A stretch of DNA of 64,000 nucleotides from Daedaleopsis sinensis (Eukaryota > Basidiomycota > Agaricomycetes > Polyporales > Polyporaceae). Shown here piece by piece: positions 9,871 to 21,752 of the stretch (position 1 is its first letter; every line of letters begins with the position of its first letter). Both the position numbers and the translations under genes were made by a program. Under the pieces are notes generated by a model. It had not been told where the DNA came from. It did not search any database and was given only the letters and a program-made list of their open reading frames with translations. Where the stretch lies: assembly GCA_033807695.1 (NCBI GenBank), contig CM066303.1, positions 1,922,001 through 1,986,000 on the forward strand, read 5' to 3'.

Positions 9871-12800
9871 CTAGTATGCAGTCGTGAAGTCTCGTAGCCG
9901 CTGTTGGCCCGCGAGCGTGTCGCCCGGCTCGGGCGTAGGCTCCGTCGTGAGCACCTGGTCGCGGAACCGCCGGATCGCGCCCAGCCGCGCGCACCAATTC
10001 GTGACGACCTCCTCACGGCTGGTGTCTCCGCTGGTGCTCTGCCAGACGGTGACGAACCAGTCGGAGAGGAGGCTGAGCTGGCGGACGAGCAGTGGCAGGT
10101 TCTCGGCGGAGATGAGCTTGAAGTCTCCGATCGGCGTGAACTCGACCATGCCGGGCGCGCGCTGGACGGTGACCCTGAAGTACTCGTGCTCGTGCAGGTT
10201 GTTCGAAAACGCAGCGATCGCGCCGCGCGAGTGCGGCTCGATGACGATGTTCACGAACTGGAACTGGGTCGAGAGTGTGTCGAACTTGTACGGCCGGCCC
10301 GAGTCGTTCCAGACGATCCGGACGAAGTCGTTGCCGATGTGCGCCTTTTTGCTCGTGCAGTTCGGGTCGTCCCCGGTGGGCATCAGCGTCGCGGTGTGGA
10401 AGAGGATCTGGCCGATGTCGTCCCACCACGCGTATGCGTATTCGCCGTCGACGTCCGGATCGAGGCCACCAACGTACACGTCTTTTTGTCCACGAAGATA
10501 GATCAAACGTCCCAGTCCCTCGAGGAAGCGGGTATATGCGGGAGAGCCGTGGGTGTTCCGTAGTATCTCTGTCTCGTGCACCTGACCAGGGGCGACGTAC
10601 ATGACACCGACCTTGTGCGTGTCGATGACCGGCATTCTGTCGAAAGTGCGGAAGAAGGCGGCGAGTTTGGACTTGTCGGTGACGATACGGCCACCTCCTG
10701 CGGGACGCTTGTCCGGGTATGCAGACAGCTGCAGCGCGAAGTAACTCGGGTCAATAGCAACTTCCTTGCGCCGCTGCGAGGGCGCGCTGCGGCTCCATAC
10801 GTAGCCCGTGATGGGGTCCGGTCGGGGAGCGTTGTGCGACGCACCCGCGGTCTTGCCCAACGCGTCCTTGACATCGTTCTGCACAGTCCCCACGGCATCA
10901 AACGACATCCCAACGGAAGCAAGACACAACGCACCAAAGTCGGATGGTCAACGCCAGTCGCCTCTGTCAGAGACTCGTCCCCGTCGTCTTTCCGGTCCAT
11001 CATGAGCATCGCGGACACCGACACAAGGTCCGGGTCCACGTCTCCGAGAGACACCATCGGCACATTCTCCGCGCGGACGAGGAACTTGGTCATCCCCGAC
11101 GACCGCCGCGATAGCACCTCGATCCACCCGCGCCGCACCAGCGCGCGGATGGTGACCACCGAGTTTCCGAGGATCCACGTCTTCTCGCTCGTCGCCGGCT
11201 CCTGCCCCTTAGACTTGAGATGGGGATTCATCACGATGTCGTCCAGCGTCGACGTCGCGGGTCGCGGGTCTGCGCTGGCATAGGTGTACCTCGCGAGCCA
11301 GTCGAACGCCACCTCGGTGGCCGCGTCAACCTCGCCCTTGCCGCCGTTCGCGAGCAGCAGCTGGCGCACGATATAGCTTACATGGCGCGCACGATCGGGC
11401 AGGTCGACGGCGAGGAACCAGACGTAGGTGATGTAGTACGACATGATACGGACGTGTTGCGAGAGCGCCCAGGAGATGGACGGGGAGCCGTCCATGCGGT
11501 TGTGGTGCTCGAGGTACTTGAGCGCGACGGCAAACACCGTCTTGTAGTCGCTCTCCGTGAAGTTCACGTATAGCGAGCGCTGCGAGCCAACGATGGTGAG
11601 GAAGTCGATGATGTGCACGGCCATGCTCGGATTTGACATGATCTGCGAGAGCTTCTCCATGATGCGCGAGAGATACTTCGTCATCGAAGACGGCAGCTCG
11701 AACGCGGAAAGCGAGAGCGCGTGTAGACAGCATCGCTGCGTCGATGGCTGCTGGTTGAGACCTGACAGGAAGACCTCGACCAGGTGATGGAGGGGCTGAG
11801 CGTTGTCGAAACATCGCTTGTAGCTGATGAGGACTGTGAGTGTGTGGAACGCGAGCCCTTGCGCGTCGCGCGAAATGAGGCCCTCCGGCCAGCGTTCGAT
11901 GTTCTTCCCGAGCGAGGTATCCATGATGCCTTTGCACAGCGACGCGAGCAGCTTACCGATCACGGCCTTGGACCGGGGCCCGCAGAAGAGGTGTTTGTTC
12001 GCGAGCTGCGTGGGGAGATGGCACAGGACGTAGGACAGGATCTCCCACTCCTTCTCCGTCTCGATGATCTCCACTAGCTTCGCGAGGTACAGCGAGCACT
12101 GCAGGACCGCGTCGTCCAACGTGGGATTGCCCGGGTCGAACGAGGTCATGCCCTCGCTCGCGACGTCCGACGCACTCACTGAATGTGACAGCAGCTCGGG
12201 AACAGACCACATCGGCTCTCGCGGCTTCAGCTTCGGCACCGCATTGGGGAGTATACGCGCGGGCACCCTCGATCGGCTCCTGCTGGCGTCCATGCGTGGC
12301 TGGCCACCGCGGCCCCGCGACGCTCTCCGCCCGTCCCTCTCCTGCGGCGCGCGCGTACGCGCTCGCCGGAGGTCCTCGTCGCGCGATAGGTCCTCCGCTG
12401 TGCTCGCGCTCGCCTCTGCTCGGTTGATCAGGGCCGCGAGTGACGCGATGTGCCCGTCCTTATCGTACTCGTCCTTGGAGAAGTACAGCCGGTGGTCGCG
12501 GTCTACGCGCAGGCGCATCACGAACTGCAGCACGGTCAGTCGCGCGCGCACGCATCCGGCAGAGGATATGAGCTCGACGAGATGCTGGAAGATACGACGC
12601 CCGTGCCACAAGCTACACGACGATAGCGCGAGGGGGGTGAACACCAGCTGACTGAAGACGGATACGAGCGCGATGACGGCGCCGACGGAACGGGGCGTAG
12701 TGGAGGGCACGTCGGCTGCCGTGAGGACAGGGGATGGGGCCTCAACCTGGATGGACATGTCATTCGTCGCCCTGCGAGGTTTTGATTGAGACCGCGAAGG

Positions 12801-15251
12801 CATGCCTGCGGTGAACGAAGTCAGCAGGGACATCACGGAAGGAAGCGTCTCTTTCTCCCGTGCCGCCGGAGGGTACTCGGAGGATATGCGTGACAAGATC
12901 GGAGATGCTGTCGCCGTGTTTATTGGAGAAACGAGCGGAGGAGGGGATTGGGCGAAGGACTCGACAGTCAGCACTGATGCCGTGTCGTCGTCGTCGTCTT
13001 GGCGCTGCTCGTGGCTCATAGCCAGCAAAAACTCGAGGATCTCCTCGCAGAACGTTTCCTTCAGCTTGCACTCCTCCGTGTTCGGGTCGTCCGCATGCTT
13101 CTCAACGAGCCGTATGACCGCCTCATCCGCCAACAGATTCCAAACAACTAGCGCCGTGCTATCTTCCAGATCATCGCCTAAATTCTGTTTCCACACATCG
13201 TGAACCAGTGTCGCTAGAGGTTTCCTGTACGCAGGTATATCCTTCACAAACTCCCAGACGGACTGTAGATGGTCCATCGCGTAGTGTCGAGTTAACGACC
13301 GAGTAGGCGAGAACAGGTTCGGCATGGTCAAAATGCTACGCCAGTCGTCCAGCCAAGACAGCGATGTGGGCGACAGACACTGGCGGTCGGCCATATTGGC
13401 CAAGAGTATGGAGAGATCACGGTCAGGGAGATGGTCAGAAACGGACAGAATGATCGACGGAAGGACAGGGAACAAGGGCGTTGTCTTGAAATCCTGCGCG
13501 AGAACACCCGCCACTGTGTTGAGAAACGGCGAAGGTGACGACTCGGGACGGTTGATGGGTATGGGGATTGGACCGCCATCAGGTGTCCTTCGGCGGACAG
13601 TTAACCGGTTTGCATTCAAGAAAGCGGCGAAATGTACATACTTGAGCGATCGGACATACACAGCTAACTCACGCATGATTCTCCCGACCGCCTCGATCTC
13701 CTCGTCGTCGACTTCTTCGTTATCGCCGCGCTCGTCAATGGCTTGTATGACGTCTTTCACGACACCCGCGATCTCATTGAGGACCGCCTCTCTTGTCAAG
13801 ACGGTCTCCAACGGATCGACTTCTAGCTCTTCTACGATCCAAGCCTGTGTCGTACGAGCGAGGACGTTCGCAAAGCGTACTAGGTTCCACTCAACGCCCT
13901 CGTCCTTGGCCCAAGCACGTTCCATGAGCCCTCGTTCGAGAGCGATCTGTGTCGGCCCGCTGGCAGGCGAGTGGTCGTTCGATGCTGCACGAGCAATAAA
14001 GCCACGCGCTAAACGGCCTTCTAGCACGCGTCTGACAGACAGTCGGAAAGCGCGTAGTGCTCCTGCTGAGGTCTGTATTGATACCTTGGACTGCCCCTCG
14101 TGAGACGGGAGGAAATGCTTCTTCAGGATGATTCTGCATTGGGACGCGTATGGGCCAGCCACGAGCTTGGTGAGGAGCTCCGAAACCTTTGTCTCGAGCG
14201 TGTGTTGTTGCGGAGTACTAGGCTGTAGAGAGATGCGGGGAAGGATGGCGATGGTGAAGAACTTCAGAGCGCGGTACAAAAGCGGTAATATGGACGTCAA
14301 GTATGAAGGCGCAATAGCAGCAAGACGCTCAGATAGATAGTTCATATATGCGTCGACGACAATCTCAGCAGGGTGTGTGAGAAGGGATAGCTTCGCAACA
14401 GATGTGGACGAGTGGTGTCGTCTGTGGGGATGAGGAAGTTTCGGAGGCGAAACTGATTTTGAGGATTGGGGCTCGACGAGCGGTGAACTAGGGGGAGAAA
14501 GCGCAAAGTCTTGGGGCATGGATAGGGCCTTATCAAGCAGCTTCCCCCAGAGTGCAAGCACTCCAGCAGTATCGTCCTCAGTTAAGCGGGAAACGAAGTC
14601 GGGTTGACGGACGAGGCTGATGAGCAAGGCGATGAGAGACTGAACACTGCGCTGACGTTCTATCCTGTCTTCTTGCAAGGTGTTATCCATGGTTGCGAGG
14701 ACAAGGCCATCAAACGCGCGCTCAATCCAGCTCTCGAGCATGCGCAGTATCTTAGTCTCCATCCCAATGGTCTGGATTCCCGACTTGATGAGTGCATCCA
14801 GGGCTTTTGAACGGGACTCCCAAAGGTCCTGCGACCAAGGTACGTCGACGAAGAGGGAAAGACATGACAGTCTGTCTGCGGTAGATACCAACGAGGAACC
14901 GTTCCTCTCGAGGAATGCGGCGAGAATGTCGAAGCCGGCGGTCTGCAAGGACGCGGGGGACTCGGTCGAGCATAGGGTGGCAAGAATAGGGTGGAGAATG
15001 GCGAGGCGGGGTGGAGGGGAATGCGCACCAATTGTCCCAAGAGCACTGGCTAAGGATTTTGCGTAGCTGAGGGAGGGAACAGCAGGAGGAGTGAGCGCTT
15101 CAATCAAGGCCTCCCACTGGAGGGGCGGTGAGACCGTGGGCGGGGCAGGGGTCGTCGTCTCCGTCCTGCCGCGGCGCCATGCGCCGAAGGTGAATGTGCT
15201 GCTCGCTCTTTGTCTCGCAGGTCTGTGTGCGTCGTCATTGTGCGAAGGCAT
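9871..15251 (-). CDS. tsc2: Tuberin (TSC2) GTPase-activating protein
   Basis: Exons 15251..10935 and 10878..9871 give 1774 residues; the 56-bp intron is GTGCGT...GTGCAG and restores frame (DHPTL then NDVKDAL). The first 1300 residues are helical, HEAT-like, matching the tuberin N-terminal and central regions. The C-terminal 330 residues are a Rap/Rheb-GAP domain: FRTFDRMPVIDTHKVGVMYV, NTHGSPAYTRFLEGLGRL, GEYAYAWWDDIGQILFHTAT, and HIGNDFVRIVWNDSG near residue 1618, which carries the catalytic asparagine thumb. Tuberin, with TSC1, inactivates the GTPase Rheb and so restrains TORC1 when nutrients are scarce. The C-terminus ends in RDFTTAY. Length matches animal tuberin (about 1800). TSC1 is not in the window. 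Confidence 0.94.
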
Positions 15252-15796
15252 TCAGTTGTCCTTTGCCGAGGTCAGTCAAATATACACGCGCGATTTAGGC
15301 GATGTCGACTAACGTTGTGGAGAGTGCTCGTGTGACCTCGAGCCCAAGGAGGCGGGGGCGACTGTGAGTAGAGAGGAGGAGAAGATGGCGAGATGGGTGG
15401 CGGGTGTTCAGGCAATTGCAGGAGAAGGGAGGGACGGGCACATGTAGGCGGTCCAGGACGAGCCTTGCAGGACAGTGGCAGGAGAACGTCCCCCATAAGC
15501 GCTCCCGGCGATCGCCTTACGTATCGTCCAGCGCTTCACGAACACCTCAAGCTTATCGTCTTCCGTGACTCGGATGTACGTACTTACGGTGAGTGCTCGT
15601 AGTCTGTCCAACATCCACTCGCATCCGTCGCTAAGGCTTGACGCGTAGCCTTGCCCATAGCTATATAGATAAATACAACAAGTTCTCATCGCGATGCATA
15701 CAGTATCCTGTCAACTTCAATACACCCGTTGAAAAAGACATCGAGTCTCGTTGAAACTGGAGATGCATGGATTGCTTGATAGCAGAGTGGCGAGGA
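15252..15796. other. Intergenic, TSC2 promoter side
   Basis: About 545 bp between the start of TSC2 and the stop of the coiled-coil gene, both on the minus strand. It must hold the TSC2 promoter and 5' UTR. Nothing else is recognised. Confidence 0.4.
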
Positions 15797-16632
15797 TCAG
15801 AAGCTATGCTCTACAGAGCTAATCAGATATCCGAAGTCTGTACCGCGGGAGCCTGTGAGTTCCTCGCATTTGTAGGGACTTTGCCAACACGTACCTTCGA
15901 CGGCTTTCTTCGCGACCGCCATGCCCTTCACTTGGCCCTTCTCCCGCTCCGCATCATTCTCAAGTGCTGCCTTACTTTTGCTTTCAGAGAGAGCCTACAA
16001 CGGAGTAAAAATCGCAACCTGTGGGGAAGTCGCAGGTCACGCTCACCAAGAGCTTCTGCTGTTCCTGTAGCAGTTGCATCCACAGCTTGCGTATGTCGTC
16101 CTCGGCCTGCGCATACTGGAATACGAACTTCTCGTATGCGCCGTTTCTATAAAGTCCTTTAGATCAGACATATATACTCACCCAAATGCACAGCGGGGAC
16201 GTACAGCTCCGATATTGCGGCCTTGTACTCCTCTAAATGTCCAGAAACCTATCCTGAATTTCAGCGACAGTGCAGGATTGCAAAGATCATCGCTTACACA
16301 TTTTTCTAGCTCGTCTCTTGCCCCTTGAAGATATCTCGACTCTTTCTCCTTGCGCTTCTTCTCCCAAGAAGCTTTCCGTCTCCGGTCAGATGCGTCTTTG
16401 AGCTGACTATATGCGCTCACATTGCATCTGCGAGGCGACAGATGCTATAAGCCTGCCAATATTAAGAAGAGGCAAATGAGCGTAGGCCACTGAAGCATAA
16501 GTGGCCCGAGATATCTACCCTGGGCCTGTCGCATCGTCGACGGCGTACTGCTAGTGAATGACGACGCTGAGTTATATGCAAACTTACCCCAGTGAAGGGC
16601 ACACAAACCTTTTCTACGCGGCCTTGAGGCAT
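15797..16632 (-). CDS. Small coiled-coil protein, seven exons
   Basis: I do not recognise the family. Seven exons join in frame: 16632..16588, 16550..16519, 16427..16298, 16248..16205, 16146..16047, 15994..15895 and 15837..15797, giving 163 residues. Every intron is GT-AG and all phases close, which argues strongly for a real gene. The sequence starts MPQGRVEKVCVPF. Residues 30-150 are charged and helical with heptad character (DRRRKASWEKKRKEKESR, YAQAEDDIRKLWMQLLQEQQ, AALENDAEREKGQVKGM), so it is probably a coiled-coil subunit of some complex. It ends VEDFGYLISSVEHSF. Intron 1 is only 37 nt (40 with the next AG), and the last acceptor has an alternative 15 nt upstream. No signal peptide or membrane segment is seen. 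The exact first two exons are the least certain part. Confidence 0.7.
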
Positions 16633-17044
16633 ATTTGGACGCGATGAAAGTATAAAGTCTGGTGAATGAATAGAAGGGAGGTTGAGATGGGGTACAAGTT
16701 TATCGACTCGGAATTCAAGTCACGCTGTGCTCGGAACGGACTATACTCTCGGGCGCTCCGAGGCCAAGCTTCGCGGGAGGGAGATCTCGATTTGCTATAG
16801 ACGCTTGGTGCGTGCTGTATCCTACCACCTCCTACTACGAGCAGAGTTATCGCCCGTACCTGAGGTAAGTAAGTACTGGAGGCGAGTCCCTACCTGCCCC
16901 TCCTCCTAGTTTCTTACCAAAACCCTCCATAGATCTAACGGGAGGAGTTTGCTCGAACCCGTGCCCATCGAATAATCGGCTCTGTGTCAGCGCTTGGGCT
17001 CTCAACGTTCAACCATCCCTTGGAACAGGTTGACTTTTTCTCTG
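16633..17044. other. Intergenic, no gene seen
   Basis: About 410 bp upstream of both the coiled-coil gene (minus) and the HNH pseudogene (plus). No coding signal or RNA gene is supported. Confidence 0.4.
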
Positions 17045-18134
17045 ATGGCCTACACTCGACCAGCACCCACCATCACCACGCCTTCCCCGTTCCCCACTCA
17101 TTCACAGTCGATCTTCGTATTTCATCCAGCATACAACAATGTCCACATCTTCTCATGCGCCATGTTGGATAGCGACGGTGCCGGATCCTATGGCTGTCTT
17201 CATCGCTTCATCCTCGACGCCTGCTAGATAATCGCTAACAACGTACCCGGCTTCCTCTCGCCCAATGCCAACGGCATACCCCGCGTACCAGCCGCCGAAG
17301 TCATCCTTCTCGGCACACGCTACTATTTCATAGTAGAGAGGATGCCACAATATCCCATCGTTGATGATTTCGAAGCATGGCGGTTTCCTTCAGTTCTTCC
17401 TGAACATTGGGTGGACCGCGTGGACCGTCCTCTACCCAACGAAGAAGTAGACTTGTATCAGCGGCCTCCCTCTGGCATGTCGGATAGTGTGAAAGAACTA
17501 GTTGGTTCCTGTATCATCACCGGTACTATCACCCGTACGTCCTTCTCCAGCCTTTTCACGCAGGTGCTCACCCTCTCTCAGGCGATGTATGCCACAATGC
17601 TCATCTGTTACCCCATTCGCATTCCGCATGGTTCTCCGTGAACCGCATGAACAAACACAACATCGACACAACCAATAATACCCTTGACGATGTTGCCAAT
17701 GGTGTATCACTGCGCGCCGACCTCCATCTCTGTCTCGATGGTCAATACATGGTCTTCTACCCCATCGGATCAGACTTGGTGGCGTACTTCATGCGCGCAT
17801 CGTGGTCCCCCATGCCCAGCACTACCACCGTGTAGTCGCCCGCATCCACCCCCGTGTTGCCCATGCGCACCTGTATACACGCTTTGCATTCAACGTGATC
17901 TCTCGCGTCTCGAAATATGGCGACATCGCGACCGTTCCCGTTTCTGCCGCAGTCGGGGCCGCAAAAGCCAGATCTAACTGGAAGGCCAGCAAGAAGCCGG
18001 ACCCGACGGATGACGACGACTCAAGTTTCGAGGACGACGACTCCCGTCTCGAAGACATGAAAACAACCTGGTTCCGGGAGCATCCACAAATCCGTCAGAC
18101 GTCCCTACACGATGGCAGCCCGCCGTACGAATAA
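17045..18134 (+). pseudogene. HNH-nuclease-family gene, disabled
   Basis: The translation follows the Agaricomycete HNH-endonuclease family: QSIFVFHPAYN at the start, IIANNVPGFL, FEAWRFPSVLPEHWV, then after a 47-bp intron (17535..17581, GTACGT...CTCAG) the HNH core CHNAHLLPHSHSAWFSVNRM and VANGVSLRADLHLCLD, and a C-terminal acidic tail. Two lesions break it. A TAG at 17225-17227 replaces the codon before IIANN, where I expect Glu or similar. A one-base deletion near 17800-17801 shifts frame between YFMRAS and VVPHAQHYH. Past the shift the frame stays open to the stop at 18132. The lesions look recent because flanking sequence is well preserved; assembly errors are an alternative. These proteins are multicopy in mushroom genomes and of unknown cellular role. 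Confidence 0.75.
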
Positions 18135-18812
18135 GTCACCCACGACCCCATGCCGAGATGTGGGTTGTCCCTGAGTCCCTCAGAGTCACTAATACCGCCT
18201 TTGACATTGATGCCCCGGATGCGTTTTCACCGCGCCTCTACAATAACTCAATCGCAGTAGTAATCGCAGCGTATCATCGCGCCGTGTCCTTAACACATAT
18301 CATATATCAGTACTAGTGTTGTCACCAAGTTGTTTGCCCAGTGCATGCCCTCGGCATCCTCGGGCTGTAACTGAGGTTGACCCAGAGCCGCAAAGCGACT
18401 GCATAATGTTGCATTTGATAACGGCGGAAAGGCTGAGGAAAGGCTGGCTTGCCTATGTTGTTAGACAGGACCGCCCTCCCCCGTGGGCGACAGCGATGTT
18501 GTCCGTCCTGTCCGTGCTGTCTCTTGCAGTTGCTGTGTATGCTAGCTGCTAGCATCGATCTCGCGTTTAGTAATCCCTCGGATACACTTGTTGTCCGTGC
18601 AGGCCTCGGAGATCGACGTCCGACACACAGCTGCAGGCGATAGGAGAAACGAGTCGTCTTTTGTATTTTCCGCGTCTTTTTCTGTTCTACGTGTTTTCTG
18701 TGCTCGTGCTCGAAAAGATCGAAGTCCGGTCCGGCCTCGTGTCCGTCCGTCCGTCCGCCCACTGCACCACACTACATACGTTATGTCGGTCCGCCCGTCC
18801 ACGCCAGCGCCG
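18135..18812. other. Intergenic, no gene seen
   Basis: About 680 bp between the HNH pseudogene and the last exon of PAN3. It contains a TCCG-rich simple stretch near 18740-18760 and no gene I can support. Confidence 0.4.
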
Positions 18813-21539
18813 TCAGCTTCTCGTGAGCTCACTGCACACCGGTCAGTATCTGTACCCCTGTCGCCGGACGTGTGGACGCAGAAGAGGGAGAGGACGCACC
18901 TGAACGCAGAGTCGATGCACGCCTTCACCTCGCGGTAGCTGACGACGAGGCAGCTCTGCTCGTCGCGCGAGACGAGCATGATGCGCTCGTCCGTGCCCGC
19001 GTCGAGCTTGTTGAGGCACGTGAGCACGTGCGTGAGGTTCACCACCGGCCGTCCGAGCTCGTCCACCTGGTGGAAGACGAAGTCCCGGAAGAGCTTGACG
19101 ATGTACCGGTCGCCCGTCTCGGACCAGCGCGTCTCGTGGTTGTGTCTGTGCGAGTCACGGCCGGTCACAGTGAGCCCGAATGTGCGGCGTACAGGAACGG
19201 CTCCGAAACGATGGGACGTACTCGGGACGCTCGTTGATGAAGCCGAACTTGCAGAGCAGACGGACCAAGCGCGCGTTCTCGAGCTCGCTCATGAGCTCGC
19301 CCTCAAGGCGATCGACGGCGCTGCATCACACGGGTCAATCGGTGATGCACAACAGCGCATACATCCGCAGCAGCCTCCGACTCACTTCTGCGACTCGTCA
19401 AGCTCCGTAAGCAGGCGGCTGCCGGCCATGTCAAAGAGCTGTCCTATGCTCTGCATGCGAGGTCAGCACGCGTGCTACTTCTAAGTTTGAACAATAAACG
19501 AACCTTATGCGGACCGGCCTTCGAGATGAGGAAGATCGCGGCGGCCTTCAGGTCAGCCGAGTAGTGGCGGCCAACATGTTCAATCGCCTTCTGGAGGTTG
19601 TTCATGGCAGAGAGGTTGCCGCAACAGAGCATGAAGATGAGGGCACCGAACATGGTCAAATCGTCCTGCTGGAGAAACGCGACGTCGGTGCGCACGTCGT
19701 GCATGAGCACGTCGACGATCCCACACGAGCCGATCCGGACCCTGTTCTTGCCCGTGACGAGAATCTTGGTGGGGTCGATGAGCCGCACAGCGAGCCCGGC
19801 GTCGTGCACGGCCTTGATGGCGTTTGCGATCTGGATGACATACGACCAAATCGTCCGCTCCGGGATGCGATTTGACTGCGCTTGCAGCCTCCCATTCTGG
19901 AACTGGGGGGCCTTGGGCTTGATGTGCGCGTCGTACAGGGTTTGGGCGTTTGGATGATCGGCGTAGACCACGACCAGCGCTGTGGGACGGCCGACGCGTG
20001 AGGCAAGGTTGAGAGAGAGGACAAGATTGCGCGCATACAGGAGTCGTTGAAGGCGCGGGTAGTGAACGCTTCGTGAATCGAGACGATGTTCGGATGTCGA
20101 AGGCGGGACCAAGCTTCTATGCCACTGAACGCTGTCTGCTGTACAAGCCGAAAGTCTTCGAGATGGATCACCGTGAGCCTCAAGCCTATCGATCGACAGC
20201 CGCAGTACGTACTCTCGATGCGACGCAGGACATAGGTAGCTCCATCGTTGGAGTTGGTCGCACGGTAAACCGTAGAGTACCAGTTCCCGAACTTGCGACG
20301 GTCACTCCCAATGACCTCCAATGGTACGAGAGAGTGGTAACCTTGCAGCTCCTCTGGAAGGCCAAGGTTTGCAGGAGCGGTGGTGTGAATGACCTCTGAG
20401 CGCCTCTGAAGCTCCTCTCGGATTTCGTCCGAAATGAAGTACTTGTGTGCCAAAGCTTCCGGCCTGGGAAGAGTGTACAGGTGATAATTGAGCTGTGTTG
20501 CGTGGTCAACGAAGCAAAGATACTGATAAGGTGACGATGTACCGGTTGGCGTGTGAAGGTCATGGGGGTCGGATAGAACGGATCCATTCCTGCAGCATCG
20601 TACTCATAGGGATTAGTGACGGGCTTCAAGTGTTAGGAGTCAGCGGAGAAACTGCCACGAGGTGAACTAGGAGTATTCACCCCTTGCCCATCGGCCTCGG
20701 AGGAATGACCGTTATGGTCGGCATACGCGTAGGGGTTGTAAGGATCGTATTGCTCAGGGTCGGGCTGTGGTTGCTGCTCGTACTGCTGCTCATACTGCTG
20801 CTCGTACTGCTGTTCGTACTGCGGCTCGTACTGCGGCTCGTACTGTTGCTCGGAAGGAAGAGAAGACGAATGTTCGGAAGACGAGTCACTGATAGGCGAT
20901 TCAGCATTGCGCAAGCGCGTCTAGCGCCCGGCGACAAAGGCATATGCGAAGTTGCTGAGTATTGGAGACGTACGATGATACAGAGGCCTGCTGCTGGATT
21001 GAGGCTGGTACAGCGGCGGAAAGAGAGGGACTGCCTGGGTGACCCTTTGGAACAAATACAGGCGCGTTCACTGCTTGCGCAGGAAGTGCAGCGTTTGGAT
21101 TCGGAGTAGGCGAATCGGGTGGACTGGGAAGGGGTGTCAGACGCGGGGAGTGAAGGGAGGTTAATAAACATACGCAAACGACTGGTCGTCCGTCTGCGAG
21201 GAAGTGAGTGATGGTGATCTGAGGAAGAATGGGTGGAGAGCGTACCGGTGGATGGTAGTAGATACAGCCCTTGTCCTGAAATTTACAAGATCTAGGCGAT
21301 GTGAGGAGGTGCAACAGATGGGGAGAAAGAAAACGCACCCATAAATGAGAATATTCTTACACTGGCGTTGAGGCGTGTCTGAGAAGAGCGATGAGGGTGA
21401 TCCGGGGAGAGAGAAGAGAAGGGTGCGGCATACCCTTCCTGGACGGCTTTGGACTCGGAGGACCGTCTGAAGAGGGTGCAGAGATCTTGACGGCGGCGGA
21501 AGAAGGACGAGAAAAGAAAGACATCTCGCCGTGAGCCAT
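18813..21539 (-). CDS. pan3: PAN3, PAN2-PAN3 deadenylation complex subunit
   Basis: Fourteen exons give 650 residues: 21539..21434, 21378..21339, 21291..21246, 21193..21174, 21123..20974, 20888..20681, 20623..20543, 20492..20213, 20155..20039, 19979..19504, 19450..19386, 19320..19222, 19145..18900, 18831..18813. All introns are GT-AG (47-85 bp). The N-terminus carries a CCCH finger rebuilt across introns (CKNILIYG, SCKFQDKGCIYYHP), then a PAM2-like motif VNAPVFVPKG that would bind poly(A)-binding protein. Next is a (E/Q)QY repeat, then a pseudokinase domain (VYRATN, LRRIENFRLVQQ, LRHPNIVSIHEAFTTRAF, VTGKNRVRIGSCGIVDVL), a coiled coil (AVDRLEGELMSELENARL), and the C-terminal knob (GDRYIVKLFRDFVFHQV, LNKLDAGTDERIMLVSRDE). 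PAN3 dimers recruit the PAN2 nuclease to mRNA poly(A) tails in the cytoplasm. Exon 6 has an alternative acceptor; the chosen one keeps the canonical GTACGT donor. Confidence 0.94.
20764..20855 (-). repeat. 12-bp coding repeat in PAN3 (EQQY/EPQY)
   Basis: Imperfect tandem copies of a 12-bp unit encode seven EQQY/EPQY tetrapeptides between the PAM2-like motif and the pseudokinase domain. Such a repeat can change length by slippage without breaking frame. It lies in a region expected to be disordered. Confidence 0.8.
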
Positions 21540-21752
21540 GCTTGACCAGGCAGCCTCGGGCAACGGACGAGGGCGGGGAAGGCTGAGGCCTGCTGAGGCA
21601 GCGCTGACCCCAGTCTGACCCAATCTCCCTCAGTAGACGCCCATACAAAGTCTGCCACAATATACGCCCACGCCCGCCCCGCCCGTCCCGGACGGACATG
21701 CACCGCTCCGTTGCCCATTGGCCGCCCTCTCGTCTTGCTCCCGACCACCATC
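21540..21752. promoter_or_regulatory. Divergent promoter, PAN3 / TFA2
   Basis: Only 213 bp separate the PAN3 ATG (minus) from the TFA2 ATG (plus), so both promoters must share it. It is GC-rich and contains CCCAAT at about 21621 and ATTGG (CCAAT reversed) at about 21716, candidate CCAAT-binding sites. There is no strong TATA box. Co-expression of a deadenylation subunit with a general transcription factor is possible but not shown. Confidence 0.55.
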
